This document shows positions 48,379 through 57,502 of a stretch of DNA of 64,000 nucleotides, piece by piece (the stretch's first letter is position 1; every line of letters begins with the position of its first letter). The DNA is taken from positions 1 to 64,000 of the forward strand of contig NVTE01000003.1 of assembly GCA_002401455.1 (NCBI GenBank). The letters are read 5' to 3'. A program made the translations under genes and the position numbers. The notes beneath the pieces are model-generated. The model made no database searches and was not told the DNA's origin. It saw only the letters and a program-made list of their open reading frames with translations. Origin of the DNA: Alphaproteobacteria bacterium. GTDB lineage: Bacteria > Pseudomonadota > Alphaproteobacteria > Sphingomonadales > Emcibacteraceae.

Positions 48379-49035
48379 CTAAAATCGGGCACCGAACAGG
48401 GCAGTGCCGACCCGGACCGAGGTCGCACCGGACCTGACCGCGGTCTGATAATCACTGCTCATGCCCATGGAGAGTTTTCCCAGGCCGTTGCGTTCCGCGA
48501 TCTCTTTCAGCTGCCTGAAATAGGGGGCGGGGTCTTGGCCTGAGGGCGGGATACACATCAAGCCAATGACGGGCAGGGACAAGCTCACCCGACACAGGGT
48601 GATGAAGGCATCTGCTTGCTCAGGCGCGATGCCAGCCTTCTGGTCTTCGTGGCCGATATTGATCTGGATATAACAGGGGCAGGAAATGTTCTCTTCCTGA
48701 CTGATCCGGGACAGGGCCCGGGCGAGTTTAGGCCGGTCGAGGGTTTCGATGACATCAAAAACATGGATCGCCTGGCGGACCTTATTGCTTTGCAGGGGGC
48801 CGATCAGGTGAAGCTTCACGCCGTTGTAGTTGGAGCGCAGGTCGGGCCATTTGCCGGCGGCTTCCTGGACCTTGTTTTCGCCAAAAATGCGGTGGCCCTG
48901 GTCTAGTAAGGGGATGATGTCCTCTACCGGTTTGGTTTTAGAGACCGCCACCAGGGTGATGTCATCTCCTTTGCGGCCTGACTCTATGGCGGATGTCTGG
49001 ATATTCTGAGTGACGGTTTCAAGTTTACTGGTCAA
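48379..49035 (-). CDS. YggS/PROSC-type pyridoxal-phosphate homeostasis protein
   Basis: The 218-residue PLP protein has LVAVSKTKPVEDIIPLLDQG with the PLP lysine, FGENKVQEAAGKWPDL, LHLIGPLQSNKVRQAIHVFD and the C-terminal LSMGMSSDYQTAVRSGATSV, then RVGTALFG. This is the YggS/PROSC family, which controls free PLP levels and affects amino acid pools. It lies on the minus strand, divergent from thiE. Confidence 0.93.
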   Translation of the reverse strand: MTSKLETVTQNIQTSAIESGRKGDDITLVAVSKTKPVEDIIPLLDQGHRIFGENKVQEAAGKWPDLRSNYNGVKLHLIGPLQSNKVRQAIHVFDVIETLDRPKLARALSRISQEENISCPCYIQINIGHEDQKAGIAPEQADAFITLCRVSLSLPVIGLMCIPPSGQDPAPYFRQLKEIAERNGLGKLSMGMSSDYQTAVRSGATSVRVGTALFGARF

Positions 49036-49052
49036 GGTTGGTTTCCTGTATT

Positions 49053-49673
49053 ATGGTGCGCGGTATGACATTAACAGACATCGCAAAACGGCTCAATGAA
49101 GATCACAGTCTTCTTCCGCCGGTCTTTTTCATGACCGATCAGCAGGCGGTTTCGGCCCCTGTAGGGGTCATTTCAAGGCTTCCCCCGGGGGCGGCGGTGA
49201 TATTTCGGGATTATCATCATCCTGAACGAGACAGGCTTGGTGCGGACTTGGCGGTGCTTTGCCGGGATAGGGGGCTGATCTTTCTGGTTGCTGGCGATGC
49301 GGGTCTTGCTGTTAAACTCAAAGCAGACGGGGTGCATTTGCCAGAAGGGCTGATGGCAGAGGCGGCGGTCCTTCGGGCCTCTCATCCAGAGTGGATGTTG
49401 ACCGTGTCCTGTCATGATCTCGCGGCGGTGAGGAGGGCGGAAAAAATCCCCCTGGACGCGGCCTTGGTCGGCCCGGTTTTTCCGACCCACAGCCACCCGG
49501 AAACCTTATCCGGGGAGAAGCCGACCCTGGGACTGTCCGGGGTGCGGCAGATGACAGCAGCCACGTCCCTGCCGTTGTATGCACTGGGGGGCATAACAGA
49601 GAAGAATGCAAGCCAATTGACCGGCACTGGCGTCGTGGGAATTGCGGCGATTCGGGGATTTATGTCTGATTGA
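49053..49673 (+). CDS. thiE: thiamine phosphate synthase-like protein
   Basis: A protein of about 206 residues with the TMP-synthase TIM-barrel pattern: PPVFFMTDQQAV at strand 1, IFRDYHHPERDRLGADLA, ADGVHLPEGLM, LTVSCHDLAAVRRAEKIPLD, AALVGPVFPTHSHPETLSGE and YALGGITEKNASQLTGTGVV. It couples hydroxymethylpyrimidine-PP and thiazole-P, although a shorter ThiE-like role (as in TenI) cannot be excluded because some substrate residues differ. The ATG at 49053 is preferred, and 49065 is an alternative. No TPP riboswitch was recognised upstream. Confidence 0.78.
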   Translation: MVRGMTLTDIAKRLNEDHSLLPPVFFMTDQQAVSAPVGVISRLPPGAAVIFRDYHHPERDRLGADLAVLCRDRGLIFLVAGDAGLAVKLKADGVHLPEGLMAEAAVLRASHPEWMLTVSCHDLAAVRRAEKIPLDAALVGPVFPTHSHPETLSGEKPTLGLSGVRQMTAATSLPLYALGGITEKNASQLTGTGVVGIAAIRGFMSD

Positions 49674-49683
49674 AAAGAAGGGC

Positions 49684-50607
49684 TTAGAAGTTCACATTAG
49701 TACCCAGGAAGAAGACTTGGCTGCTCCTGACCTGGTCCAGTTCGCTGTCTTGACCATAGGAATAATAGGTAAAGCGACCGGTGAAACGGATGTTGGAATG
49801 GATCTGATAGGCGGCGCCAATTTCCAAGGCATAGACGGTGTCGTAAAATTCCTCTGTAGAGGCAAAAAGGCGTTCGCGTTCGCGTTTATATTCCCCAAAT
49901 TTAACATCGGCGCCCCAATTACGCCCCGCATAGCCCAAGCCAATGTCAAAGCCTTTCAGGCCTGACTCATAGAGCATTTTTTCCTGACTGAACGACGCGC
50001 CCAGGCTAAACCCGGCATAGCCCATATCAACGGATAGATTGTAGACCTGACGGTTGTTGATTTTATTAAACCCTGCCCCGTCATACAGCGGAGACATGAT
50101 GGAGGAGGGTTCAACCAGGAACTGTGAGCCAAAGGAAATGCCCAGGGCACCTGTATCCAGCCTCTGGCCCTCGGTTCCATAGGAAAAAGTAACGCGGTTG
50201 CCGGAGGAGCTGGCACCCATACTCGAAAACCCGGAAGGAGTGGCAGAGGAAAAACCACTATTACCCATATTGAAAACCAGAGAGGGTTTCACGGCAAAGG
50301 ATTGCTGGACGGATAATTTCTTGTCCGCCTGCTCCAGGGTCAGGCTGGTGTCTGGTTCAGACAACGTGATATATTGATCAGCATTTTCCTTGGCCGGTTT
50401 GCCCAAGAGAAGAACCTCTGGCCCAATGGCCTTTTGCTCAGGCTTATTGCTGAAAAATGATAGAAAAGTGGATGTCAGGCTTTTTGTTTCCTGAGGTGCA
50501 TCCTGGGCTGTGTCCGGGGAGGGTGCCGGTTCCGCATAGGCAGCAGCACCCATGGCATAAATACCAATGGTGCAAAGTAGTGCAATGCTGCCTCTTAGGC
50601 CTTTCAC
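49684..50607 (-). CDS. outer-membrane beta-barrel protein (porin-like)
   Basis: A protein of about 307 residues with an N-terminal signal peptide (KGLRGSIALLCTIGIYAMGA then AAYA cut before EPAP), a variable linker of about 80 residues, and beta-strand-rich repeats (GALGISFGSQFLVEPSS, GYAGFSLGASFSQEKM, GFDIGLGYAGRNWGADVKF) that end in a terminal F (FFLGTNVNF), the BAM signal. It resembles alphaproteobacterial porin-like proteins. The GTG at 50607 with GAGGAATT upstream is chosen, because earlier ATGs give no signal peptide. No ligand is deducible. Confidence 0.8.
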   Translation of the reverse strand: MKGLRGSIALLCTIGIYAMGAAAYAEPAPSPDTAQDAPQETKSLTSTFLSFFSNKPEQKAIGPEVLLLGKPAKENADQYITLSEPDTSLTLEQADKKLSVQQSFAVKPSLVFNMGNSGFSSATPSGFSSMGASSSGNRVTFSYGTEGQRLDTGALGISFGSQFLVEPSSIMSPLYDGAGFNKINNRQVYNLSVDMGYAGFSLGASFSQEKMLYESGLKGFDIGLGYAGRNWGADVKFGEYKRERERLFASTEEFYDTVYALEIGAAYQIHSNIRFTGRFTYYSYGQDSELDQVRSSQVFFLGTNVNF

Positions 50608-50795
50608 GTATAATTCCTCACTGTTTTTTAGGCACGGGCTGATGCTCATTTCAAATTTCACTGAAATCAGCTCAACACCTTTGTTATCGGCGATTACTAA
50701 AGAATCGCGTATATGCAGTGAAGTATATAATATAACACAATAAAGATCAATTAAGATTCAATAGAGTTGTCTCTATCTCTATCGGGATAAGCGGC

Positions 50796-51782
50796 TTATA
50801 GGTTATCAACCAGGAATTGTTTTAAATTGACATCCGGCCGGGCACCCATATGGGTGATGACCTCACTGGCTACCAGATTTCCCATCTGACCACAGGTGCC
50901 AAGGTCAAGATTTCGGCTGTATCCATGAAGAAATCCGGCTGCGAACAGATCGCCGGCCCCGGTGGTATCGACCAGGTTATCAACTTTGCAGCCTCCAATA
51001 TCAATAATATCGTTGGCACTGACAATGGTGCAGCCCTTGGCCCCGCGGGTGATGGCCGCGACTTCGCAATGCTGTTGCACGGCTTTCAGGGCGACGGACA
51101 TGTCCTGGGTATCATAGAGCATCAGAAGTTCGTCTTCATTGGCGAAGAGAATATCAATCTCATGTTCGGCCAGCTGCAGGAATTCCTGCTTGTGACGACC
51201 AACGCAGAAGGAATCAGACAGGCTGAGCGAGGTCTTGCGCCCGGCATTATGAGCGAGAGACATGGCTTTGCGGAACGCGGCCTTGGCCTGTTCCGGGTCC
51301 CAAAGATAACCCTCCATATAGGTGACGGCTGAGCTGGCGACAATTTCCGGATCAATGTCCTGTTCGGTCAGGTTGACGCAGGCCCCAAGATAAGTACACA
51401 TGGTGCGTTCGGCGTCGGGGCTGACCATGACCAGACAGCGGGCAGTGGATACGCCGCTCTGGTCCTTGGCGGTGGGAAAGGTGATGCCGAGAGAGCTGAT
51501 GTCATGGTCAAAGACGGCGCCCAGCTGGTCATCCTTGATCTTGCCCATATAGGCGGTTTTACTGCCCAGTGAGGCGAGGCCGGCGATGGTGTTGGCGGCG
51601 GAGCCCCCGGAACATTCGATGGCGGCGCCCAGTTTGGCATACAGTTTTTCCGACGTTTCCTCGTCGACAAGCTGCATGCTGCCTTTGGGAATGTCGTTTC
51701 GGGTCAGGAAGTTATCTTCAACATTGACCAGAACATCAACGATGGCATTACCGATACCGAGTACATCAAATTTATGTGTCAT
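50796..51782 (-). CDS. adenosine kinase / PfkB-family sugar kinase
   Basis: A 328-residue PfkB-family kinase: HKFDVLGIGNAIVDVLVNVE at the start, GGSAANTIAGLASLGSKTAY for substrate binding, and the PfkB signature 2 region DTTGAGDLFAAGFLHGY with the catalytic aspartate. Close relatives in alphaproteobacteria are annotated as adenosine kinases, which salvage adenosine to AMP. The ATG at 51782 with GGGACAATT upstream is preferred to the ATG at 51833. It is monocistronic, minus strand. Confidence 0.87.
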   Translation of the reverse strand: MTHKFDVLGIGNAIVDVLVNVEDNFLTRNDIPKGSMQLVDEETSEKLYAKLGAAIECSGGSAANTIAGLASLGSKTAYMGKIKDDQLGAVFDHDISSLGITFPTAKDQSGVSTARCLVMVSPDAERTMCTYLGACVNLTEQDIDPEIVASSAVTYMEGYLWDPEQAKAAFRKAMSLAHNAGRKTSLSLSDSFCVGRHKQEFLQLAEHEIDILFANEDELLMLYDTQDMSVALKAVQQHCEVAAITRGAKGCTIVSANDIIDIGGCKVDNLVDTTGAGDLFAAGFLHGYSRNLDLGTCGQMGNLVASEVITHMGARPDVNLKQFLVDNL

Positions 51783-51937
51783 AATTGTCCCTTGCTTTTT
51801 TCTGGTCGGAGTATAGGTAGCGAAGGTCTTCATGCAAGGAATAAAGTGATTAAAGTGAAAAGTTTGCTTGCCTTTTCCCCCAAGTAGCCCATATTTTCAC
51901 CAGAGGGTGGTTTACGGGGTTATAAGGATAAAAAGAC

Positions 51938-52657
51938 GTGAAAAATATCATACGCTCACTGGAGCGGACACTAGCCCAGATTTTTGAACCGGCATTTCTC
52001 AAAGTTTTTGTGCTGGGCATCCTGACCACGATGGTGGCGATCATCGCGACCTGGTTTCTGGCCAATTATCTGAAGGGCCAGATCATTCTGACCCAATTCG
52101 ACTGGCAGTGGGTCAATGACTTCTTCCAGTGGATTTTGGATGTGGACTGGATTTTCAACATTATCTTTTTCTTCCTGATGGGGATTTTTTTTCCGCCGAT
52201 CGCGACGGTCTTCATGTCCCTGTATCTGGATGACATCGTCGATGCGGTCGAGAATAAATATTACCCGGAGCGCAAGGCCGGAAAGCGAATCGGAGTCGCT
52301 CACCTGGCCTATCTTGCGCTGCGGCTGGCCTTCTGGATTGTGATCCTGAATATCATTGTGATCCCGTTGTATTTCTTCTTTTTCTGGCTGCCCTTTGTGC
52401 CGCTGGTGATCTTTTATACCCTGAATTCCTACCTGCTGGGCTGGGGTTATTATGAGATGGTCGCCGTGCGCCACCTGGGCATCCGCGAGGCGGGCCAGCA
52501 TCGGAAGTCGATCCGGGGACAGGTGCTCGGCGGTGGGTTCGTTGTCACCCTGCTCTATTCCTTCCCGGTGGTTAATCTGGCGGCCCCGATCTTGGGCGCG
52601 GCGATTCTCGCCCATCTGTTCCACCTGTCCCTGCAAGACCGGGAGCGGGAGACCTGA
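51938..52657 (+). CDS. EI24-domain integral membrane protein (CysZ-like)
   Basis: The 239-residue protein has about five membrane helices and the EI24 family features: ILTTMVAIIATWFLANYL, LMGIFFPPIATVFMSLYLDD, IVDAVENKYYP, and FYTLNSYLLGWGYYEMVAVR. The family includes CysZ sulfate channels, but many alphaproteobacterial members have no assigned substrate. It is coupled to the downstream lipoprotein gene, which starts on its last base. Confidence 0.85.
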   Translation: MKNIIRSLERTLAQIFEPAFLKVFVLGILTTMVAIIATWFLANYLKGQIILTQFDWQWVNDFFQWILDVDWIFNIIFFFLMGIFFPPIATVFMSLYLDDIVDAVENKYYPERKAGKRIGVAHLAYLALRLAFWIVILNIIVIPLYFFFFWLPFVPLVIFYTLNSYLLGWGYYEMVAVRHLGIREAGQHRKSIRGQVLGGGFVVTLLYSFPVVNLAAPILGAAILAHLFHLSLQDRERET

Positions 52658-53127
52658 TGCGTAAACTGTGGATTTTAGCTCCGATATTTTTGTCCGGCTG
52701 TCAGGCGGGAGGGGCCCTTGAGGACCAGGCCCCACCGGCGCCGGTCGTCGCAGAAGAAATCGCCTTGGCCGAGCCAGTGGTTATCCTGCCGCCAAAGCCC
52801 CGTTTTGTCATAGACAACATCATGAACCTGGCCCCGGATACGCTAGAGAATATCTTGGGCGTGCCGTCATTGAAGCGGACGGAAAAGGACGCGCGGGTCT
52901 GGCTGTATCAGAATTCAGAATGTATCCTGCATCTGTATTTTTATCCCAATGAGAATGGCGATTTCCGGCTGGATTATGTCGAGGCCGCGGCTGCGGACCT
53001 GACCAGTGACAATCCCACCGTATCGGCCAATGCCTGCCTCGACAGCCTTGTGGTGGCTACAGGGGATCAACCACTGTCTTCTCCCGAAATGGACAAAGGT
53101 CCTCAACCGGACAGGTCGGACAACTAG
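52657..53127 (+). CDS. predicted outer-membrane lipoprotein of unknown function
   Basis: The 156-residue protein has a short lipoprotein signal MRKLWILAPIFLSGCQ (lipobox LSGC), then a proline-rich linker and a small domain of about 80 residues (FVIDNIMNLAPDTLENILGV, then RVWLYQNSECILHLYFYPN, with a cysteine pair in CILH and NACLD). No family is recognised for certain. Similar small lipoproteins accompany EI24 genes in alphaproteobacteria. Its 3' end overlaps nth by 71 bases in antisense. Confidence 0.75.
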   Translation: MRKLWILAPIFLSGCQAGGALEDQAPPAPVVAEEIALAEPVVILPPKPRFVIDNIMNLAPDTLENILGVPSLKRTEKDARVWLYQNSECILHLYFYPNENGDFRLDYVEAAAADLTSDNPTVSANACLDSLVVATGDQPLSSPEMDKGPQPDRSDN

Positions 53128-53701
53128 GCCGTCTGGCCTTGCAGATATAGCGGCCATGCAGAATCAGCCAGTGATGGGCATGGCGCATAAATTCTTTCGG
53201 AATGGCTTTTTCCAGCTTTTTCTCCACCGCCAGCGGCGTCTTGCCGACCGCCATGCGCGTGCGGTTGCCAACCCGGAACAGATGGGTATCGACGGCAATG
53301 GTCGGGTGACCGAAAGCGATATTCAGCACCACATTGGCCGTCTTGCGCCCAACTCCGGCCAGGGTCTCCAGATCGTCACGATTTTCCGGCACCACGCCGC
53401 CAAAATTATCGACCAGGGTCTGGGCCGCCTTGATGACATTCCGGGCCTTGGTGTTAAACAGGCCGATGGTCTTGATGTGGTCCTTCAGCCGAACTTCACC
53501 AAGCTCGAGCATCTGCTCAGGGGTTGAGATGATCTCAAACAGGGCCTTGGTGGCCTTATTGACCCCGATGTCGGTCGCCTGGGCCGACAGGGCGACGGCG
53601 ACCAGCAGGGTATAGGAATTGGTATAATCCAGCTCGCCCTGGGGCTCCGGGTCCCGCTCTTGCAATCGGCGGAAAAATTCTGTGATATCTGCTTTTTTCA
53701 T
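53057..53701 (-). CDS. nth: endonuclease III
   Basis: The 214-residue base-excision-repair glycosylase/AP lyase shows the helix-hairpin-helix LAGVGRKTANVVLNIAFG with catalytic lysine, VDTHLFRVGNRTRMA with the catalytic aspartate, and the C-terminal 4Fe-4S cluster CKARRPSCPTCPVEDLC (C-x6-C-x2-C-x5-C). It removes oxidised pyrimidines from DNA. It lies 11 bases after dapB in the same direction, so they may share a transcript. Its last 71 bases overlap the opposite-strand lipoprotein gene. Confidence 0.95.
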   Translation of the reverse strand: MKKADITEFFRRLQERDPEPQGELDYTNSYTLLVAVALSAQATDIGVNKATKALFEIISTPEQMLELGEVRLKDHIKTIGLFNTKARNVIKAAQTLVDNFGGVVPENRDDLETLAGVGRKTANVVLNIAFGHPTIAVDTHLFRVGNRTRMAVGKTPLAVEKKLEKAIPKEFMRHAHHWLILHGRYICKARRPSCPTCPVEDLCPFREKTVVDPL

Positions 53702-53712
53702 GGCTCAGCCCC

Positions 53713-54528
53713 TCAATTCTTCGGCAGGCCCAGAACGTCGAACATGTCATAGAGGCCGGCGTCTTTGGTTGTGGCCCAGAGGGCGGCCTTGACTGCGCCA
53801 CGGGCGAAAATCGCCCGGTCACCGGCTTTATGGGTCAATTCCAGCCGTTCATCATAGGCGTTGAAGCTGACCGTATGCTCGCCGGCGACATTGCCACCGC
53901 GCAGGACAGCAAAGCCGATGTCGCCGCGCTTGCGCTCGCCGGTGATGCCGTCCCGGCCCCGGTCTGAGACCTGATCAAGGTCGACCCCACGGCCCTTGGC
54001 GGCACTGTGGCCCAGGCTGAGGGCGGTGCCCGATGGCGCGTCGACCTTATGACGGTGGTGCATCTCCAGGATTTCAATATCAAAATCCTCATCGAGCATG
54101 CTAGCGGCTTTCTGGGTCAGGTAAAACAGCAGGTTAACGCCGAGGGAGAAATTGGAGGCATAAACCACGGGCACTTTTTCCGCCGCCATATGCAGGGCTT
54201 TTTCGTCCAGCTCCGACATGCCGGTGGTGCCAGCAATATGAATGGTGTTATGTTTGGCGGCGTAACTGGCGTGGAGCACGGTGGCGGTCGGGCAGGTAAA
54301 ATCAATCACCACATCGGACGTTTCAAACAACGCTTCGGCATCTTCGGTCACGGTGAGGGCGGTTTCGGCCCCGGTTACCGGATGGCGGATAGCCTGGCCG
54401 ATATGGGGGCTGTCATGACGCTCTGTGCCGCCGGAAAGCGCGGCCTTTTCCTGATCCAGGATCGCCCCGATCAGGGTCTGTCCCATGCGGCCACCACAGC
54501 CGACAACGCCAATTTTCACTTGTGTCAT
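53713..54528 (-). CDS. dapB: 4-hydroxy-tetrahydrodipicolinate reductase
   Basis: Reduces dihydrodipicolinate in the lysine/meso-DAP pathway. The 271-residue protein has the NAD(P) loop KIGVVGCGGRMGQTLIGAIL, VIDFTCPTATVLHASYAAKH, AGTTGMSELDEKALHMAAE and the substrate signature EILEMHHRHKVDAPSGTALS with catalytic histidines and lysine. The ATG at 54528 with GGAGAAAATC upstream is chosen. The ORF extends to 54564, but that start has no ribosome site. It follows ccoS by 59 bases. Confidence 0.95.
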   Translation of the reverse strand: MTQVKIGVVGCGGRMGQTLIGAILDQEKAALSGGTERHDSPHIGQAIRHPVTGAETALTVTEDAEALFETSDVVIDFTCPTATVLHASYAAKHNTIHIAGTTGMSELDEKALHMAAEKVPVVYASNFSLGVNLLFYLTQKAASMLDEDFDIEILEMHHRHKVDAPSGTALSLGHSAAKGRGVDLDQVSDRGRDGITGERKRGDIGFAVLRGGNVAGEHTVSFNAYDERLELTHKAGDRAIFARGAVKAALWATTKDAGLYDMFDVLGLPKN

Positions 54529-54587
54529 GATTTTCTCCATAATTGTGCCCCTCTGTGTACCCAATTATGGTGCCTGTGGGAAGGGGG

Positions 54588-54749
54588 TTATTTCCCGTCC
54601 TTGTCCATCTCGTCTTCCTCGAACAGCGCCCGGTAGGCATCGCCGTCCAGGTCGTCATACTGGCCGGTGCGCATGGACCAGAGGAACGCGCCCAGGCCGA
54701 GCAGGCCGAGGAACAGGGCGATGGGGATTAAAAATATCAGGCCTTCCAT
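54588..54749 (-). CDS. ccoS: cbb3 oxidase maturation protein CcoS/FixS
   Basis: A 53-residue protein, MEGLIFLIPIALFLGLLGLG, with one membrane helix, then AFLWSMRTGQYDDLDGDAYR and an acidic tail. The pattern LWSMRTGQYDDLDGDA is diagnostic for CcoS/FixS, required for haem and copper insertion into CcoN. It lies at the end of ccoGHIS as usual. It is short enough to be missed by ORF cut-offs. Confidence 0.95.
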   Translation of the reverse strand: MEGLIFLIPIALFLGLLGLGAFLWSMRTGQYDDLDGDAYRALFEEDEMDKDGK

Positions 54750-54773
54750 GGTCTCACTTTCGCAGTTGTAGCT

Positions 54774-56984
54774 TTATCTGTCGCCTCGGCTGGAATACAG
54801 CTTGGTCATATTAAGCCGGAGCGCATTTGCCGTCACCACGATCGAGGAGGAGGACATGGCAATGGCCGCAATCAGCGGGGTCAGGAAGCCAGCGGCGGCA
54901 AAGGGCACCGCGATCAGATTATAGACAGCCGCTAGGGCAAAATTGGTAAAGACCAGTTTCCGGCTCATATGCGAGACCTGCCAGGCGCGGACGATGGAGT
55001 CCAGTTCCTGGGACTGGAAAATAAAGTCAGCGGCATTCTGGCTGACATCCGCGGCGGTGGAGGGCGAGATAGAGACGTAGGAGGCGCGAAGCGCAGGAGC
55101 GTCATTAAGCCCGTCCCCCACCATCAGAATTTTCTTTCCCTGAGCTTTCAGCTCTTCCAGCCGGTCGATCTTGTCTTGTGGTTTAGCAGCGCCGACAAAC
55201 TCTGTAATGCCGAGTTTAGCGGCAACATCGGCAACCACATCCGGTCGGTCACCGGACAGCAGAAGGATGTCAAATCCTTTGTTCTGGAACCAGGCGACCA
55301 CCTGAACAGCATCTTTGCGCAGGCGGTCCTGAAAGGCAAGGAAGATAGCTTCTTTGCCTTCAGCCTTTAACCAGAGCTCACTATAGCGCGTATTGGCCTG
55401 AATAGCCATGTCTACGTCGCACCATTCCCGGTTGCCCAGGCGCACTTCCCGGCCATTGATGGTCGCTTTCAGGCCCATGCCCGGTTCTTCATGGAGCGGG
55501 CTGTCAGTGGCGATGGTCGGAATATCCCGGTCATGGCAGGCGACAACCAGCGCCCGGCACAAGGGATGGGTCGAGGTTTTGGCCAGGCTGGCCGCCAGCT
55601 CCAGAGTTTCCGGGGCTAATTCGTCGCCATTGGCAATTTCCGGCTGGCCCAAGGTCAGGGTACCGGTCTTGTCAAAGACGATGGTATCAATTTCCGCCAG
55701 TCGTTCCAGCCCGTCGGGGGCCTTGACCAGGATGCCATTGTTGAACAGGCGGCTGGAGGCGACAATCTGGACCACCGGTACCGCGAGTCCTAAGGCACAG
55801 GGGCAGGTGATGATCAGGACGGCAATGGCCGTGATTAGGGACTGTTCCCAGCCAACGCTGGTGAAAATCATCCAGCCGAGGAAAGTGGAAAGTGCCAGCA
55901 GATGCACGGCCGGGGCATAAATCTGGGCCGCTTTATCGGCCAGCCGGACATATTTGGCCCGGCCCTGTTCGGCGGTTTCCATAAGGCCGATGATCTCATC
56001 AAGAAGAGTCTTGCCGGTCAGGGCCGTGACCCGGATATCCAGGGCACCGCTGACATTCATGGTGCCGGCAAAGACTTTGTCGTCCAGAGTGGCTTTGACC
56101 GGCAGGGTTTCGCCGGTGACCAGACTGGTATCCACTTCCGAGGTGCCGCGCACGATCACTCCGTCCACAGGGATGCGTTCACCGGGGGCGACCCGGACGA
56201 CCATTTCGGTGGCTAGAAGCTCAATCGAGCAGCTTGACGTGTCGCCGTCGGGATTGACGACTGTGGCCTTGCTGGGCCGGTAACTCATCAGGTTATGGGC
56301 GGTGGCGCGGGCGTGGTTGCGCATTTTCCGGTCGAGAAAACGACCGATCAGCAGGAAAAACAGCAGCATAACAGCCGCATCATAATAAGTGTCCCCGCCA
56401 CGGGTCAGGGTCTGCATGACGCTCATCATCAGCGACAGGATCACGGCCAGGGAGATCGGCACATCCATATTGAGCCGCCGGGACTTGAGCGCGGTCCAGG
56501 CGGACTTATAGAACGGCAAGCCGGCGATGGCCGCGGCGGGCAGGGCGATCAGGGCGGAGATCCAATGGAAAAAGCCCCGGGTCTGATCACCCATGTCGGT
56601 GCCGGACCAGTCGGACACCGACAGCAGCATGATATTCATCATGGCAAACCCGGCGATGCCCATGCAGATCAGTAGCCAGCGGCCTTCCTTGTCGCCTTCG
56701 GCGGCCGAGGGGTCGTCCTTGAACAGATACCCTTTAAAACCAAGACCTTTCAGGGTTTCGATAACTTGATCACTGTTGGCGGCATTATCGGGGTGATCCG
56801 GCGACCATTGTACGGCCAGCCGCTGGGTGGTCAGGTTCAGGCGGACATTGCTGATGATCGGGTTCTTTTGCAGCGCGCCTTCGATTTCCCGGATGCAGGA
56901 CGGGCAATGCAGCCCTTCCACCAGAAAATGTTCCAATTCCGGGCCCTTGGTGTCAAAGCTTTTTCCTGAGTGTAATGCCGTCAT
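54774..56984 (-). CDS. ccoI: copper-translocating P1B-ATPase CcoI/FixI
   Basis: The 736-residue P-type ATPase has an N-terminal heavy-metal domain with C27-x2-C30 in GLHCPSCIREIEGAL, then eight membrane spans with the CPC ion motif (ITCPCALGLAVPVV), the phosphorylated aspartate in IVFDKTGTLTLGQP, SLVTGETLPV (TGE) and the hinge MVGDGLNDAPALR. CcoI exports copper toward assembly of the cbb3 oxidase CuB site. The context (ccoG-H-I-S) confirms it. Confidence 0.95.
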   Translation of the reverse strand: MTALHSGKSFDTKGPELEHFLVEGLHCPSCIREIEGALQKNPIISNVRLNLTTQRLAVQWSPDHPDNAANSDQVIETLKGLGFKGYLFKDDPSAAEGDKEGRWLLICMGIAGFAMMNIMLLSVSDWSGTDMGDQTRGFFHWISALIALPAAAIAGLPFYKSAWTALKSRRLNMDVPISLAVILSLMMSVMQTLTRGGDTYYDAAVMLLFFLLIGRFLDRKMRNHARATAHNLMSYRPSKATVVNPDGDTSSCSIELLATEMVVRVAPGERIPVDGVIVRGTSEVDTSLVTGETLPVKATLDDKVFAGTMNVSGALDIRVTALTGKTLLDEIIGLMETAEQGRAKYVRLADKAAQIYAPAVHLLALSTFLGWMIFTSVGWEQSLITAIAVLIITCPCALGLAVPVVQIVASSRLFNNGILVKAPDGLERLAEIDTIVFDKTGTLTLGQPEIANGDELAPETLELAASLAKTSTHPLCRALVVACHDRDIPTIATDSPLHEEPGMGLKATINGREVRLGNREWCDVDMAIQANTRYSELWLKAEGKEAIFLAFQDRLRKDAVQVVAWFQNKGFDILLLSGDRPDVVADVAAKLGITEFVGAAKPQDKIDRLEELKAQGKKILMVGDGLNDAPALRASYVSISPSTAADVSQNAADFIFQSQELDSIVRAWQVSHMSRKLVFTNFALAAVYNLIAVPFAAAGFLTPLIAAIAMSSSSIVVTANALRLNMTKLYSSRGDR

Positions 56985-56992
56985 GGGGTGCT

Positions 56993-57502
56993 CTATTTCT
57001 CAGCCTCGATGATGATTTTTTCCTTGAGCTGGTAGACAGGGCCATTGGCCTGTTTGACAAGGATGGTGATATTCCATTGCCCGGCGGCGGGCAGGGTCAC
57101 AGGTGCGCTGTAGATGCTGCTGCCGGTCTTGGTCAGGATGATCCGCTGATCGTGGACATCGGTCACCGCCCGGCCAACGAGAGCGACAACTTTCGCTGGC
57201 GGAAGATCACTGACCGGCCAGGTGATGGCCACGTCGATCCGGTCACCTGTCAGGCGGGTTGGTCCATGGCTGAGGCTAATGTCCCAACCAGAGTTTTTCT
57301 GGACCTCGGCGGCGGCTATTTCGTCGTTATAATACAGGCCTTTTTTATAGGCGTCCTTGGTCTCAAGCCCGCCCCAGGTACCGATGGCAATGGTCGTCAT
57401 GATGGCGTTGACGGTGAAAATAACCAGAAAAAATCCGACAATCCACATCAGGGCCTTTTTACCGGTAAATTCTTTGACCGGCTTTTGGGGGGTGATCGTC
57501 AT
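56993..57502 (-). CDS. ccoH: cbb3 oxidase assembly protein CcoH/FixH
   Basis: The 169-residue membrane protein has one N-terminal helix (KALMWIVGFFLVIFTVNAIM), TTIAIGTWGGLETKDAYKKG and LYYNDEIAAAEVQKNSGWDI, then a periplasmic beta domain (ITWPVSDLPPAKVVALVG). This is the FixH family, needed for stable cbb3 assembly. The start overlaps the stop of ccoG by one base, and 8 bases separate it from ccoI. Confidence 0.92.
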   Translation of the reverse strand: MTITPQKPVKEFTGKKALMWIVGFFLVIFTVNAIMTTIAIGTWGGLETKDAYKKGLYYNDEIAAAEVQKNSGWDISLSHGPTRLTGDRIDVAITWPVSDLPPAKVVALVGRAVTDVHDQRIILTKTGSSIYSAPVTLPAAGQWNITILVKQANGPVYQLKEKIIIEAEK

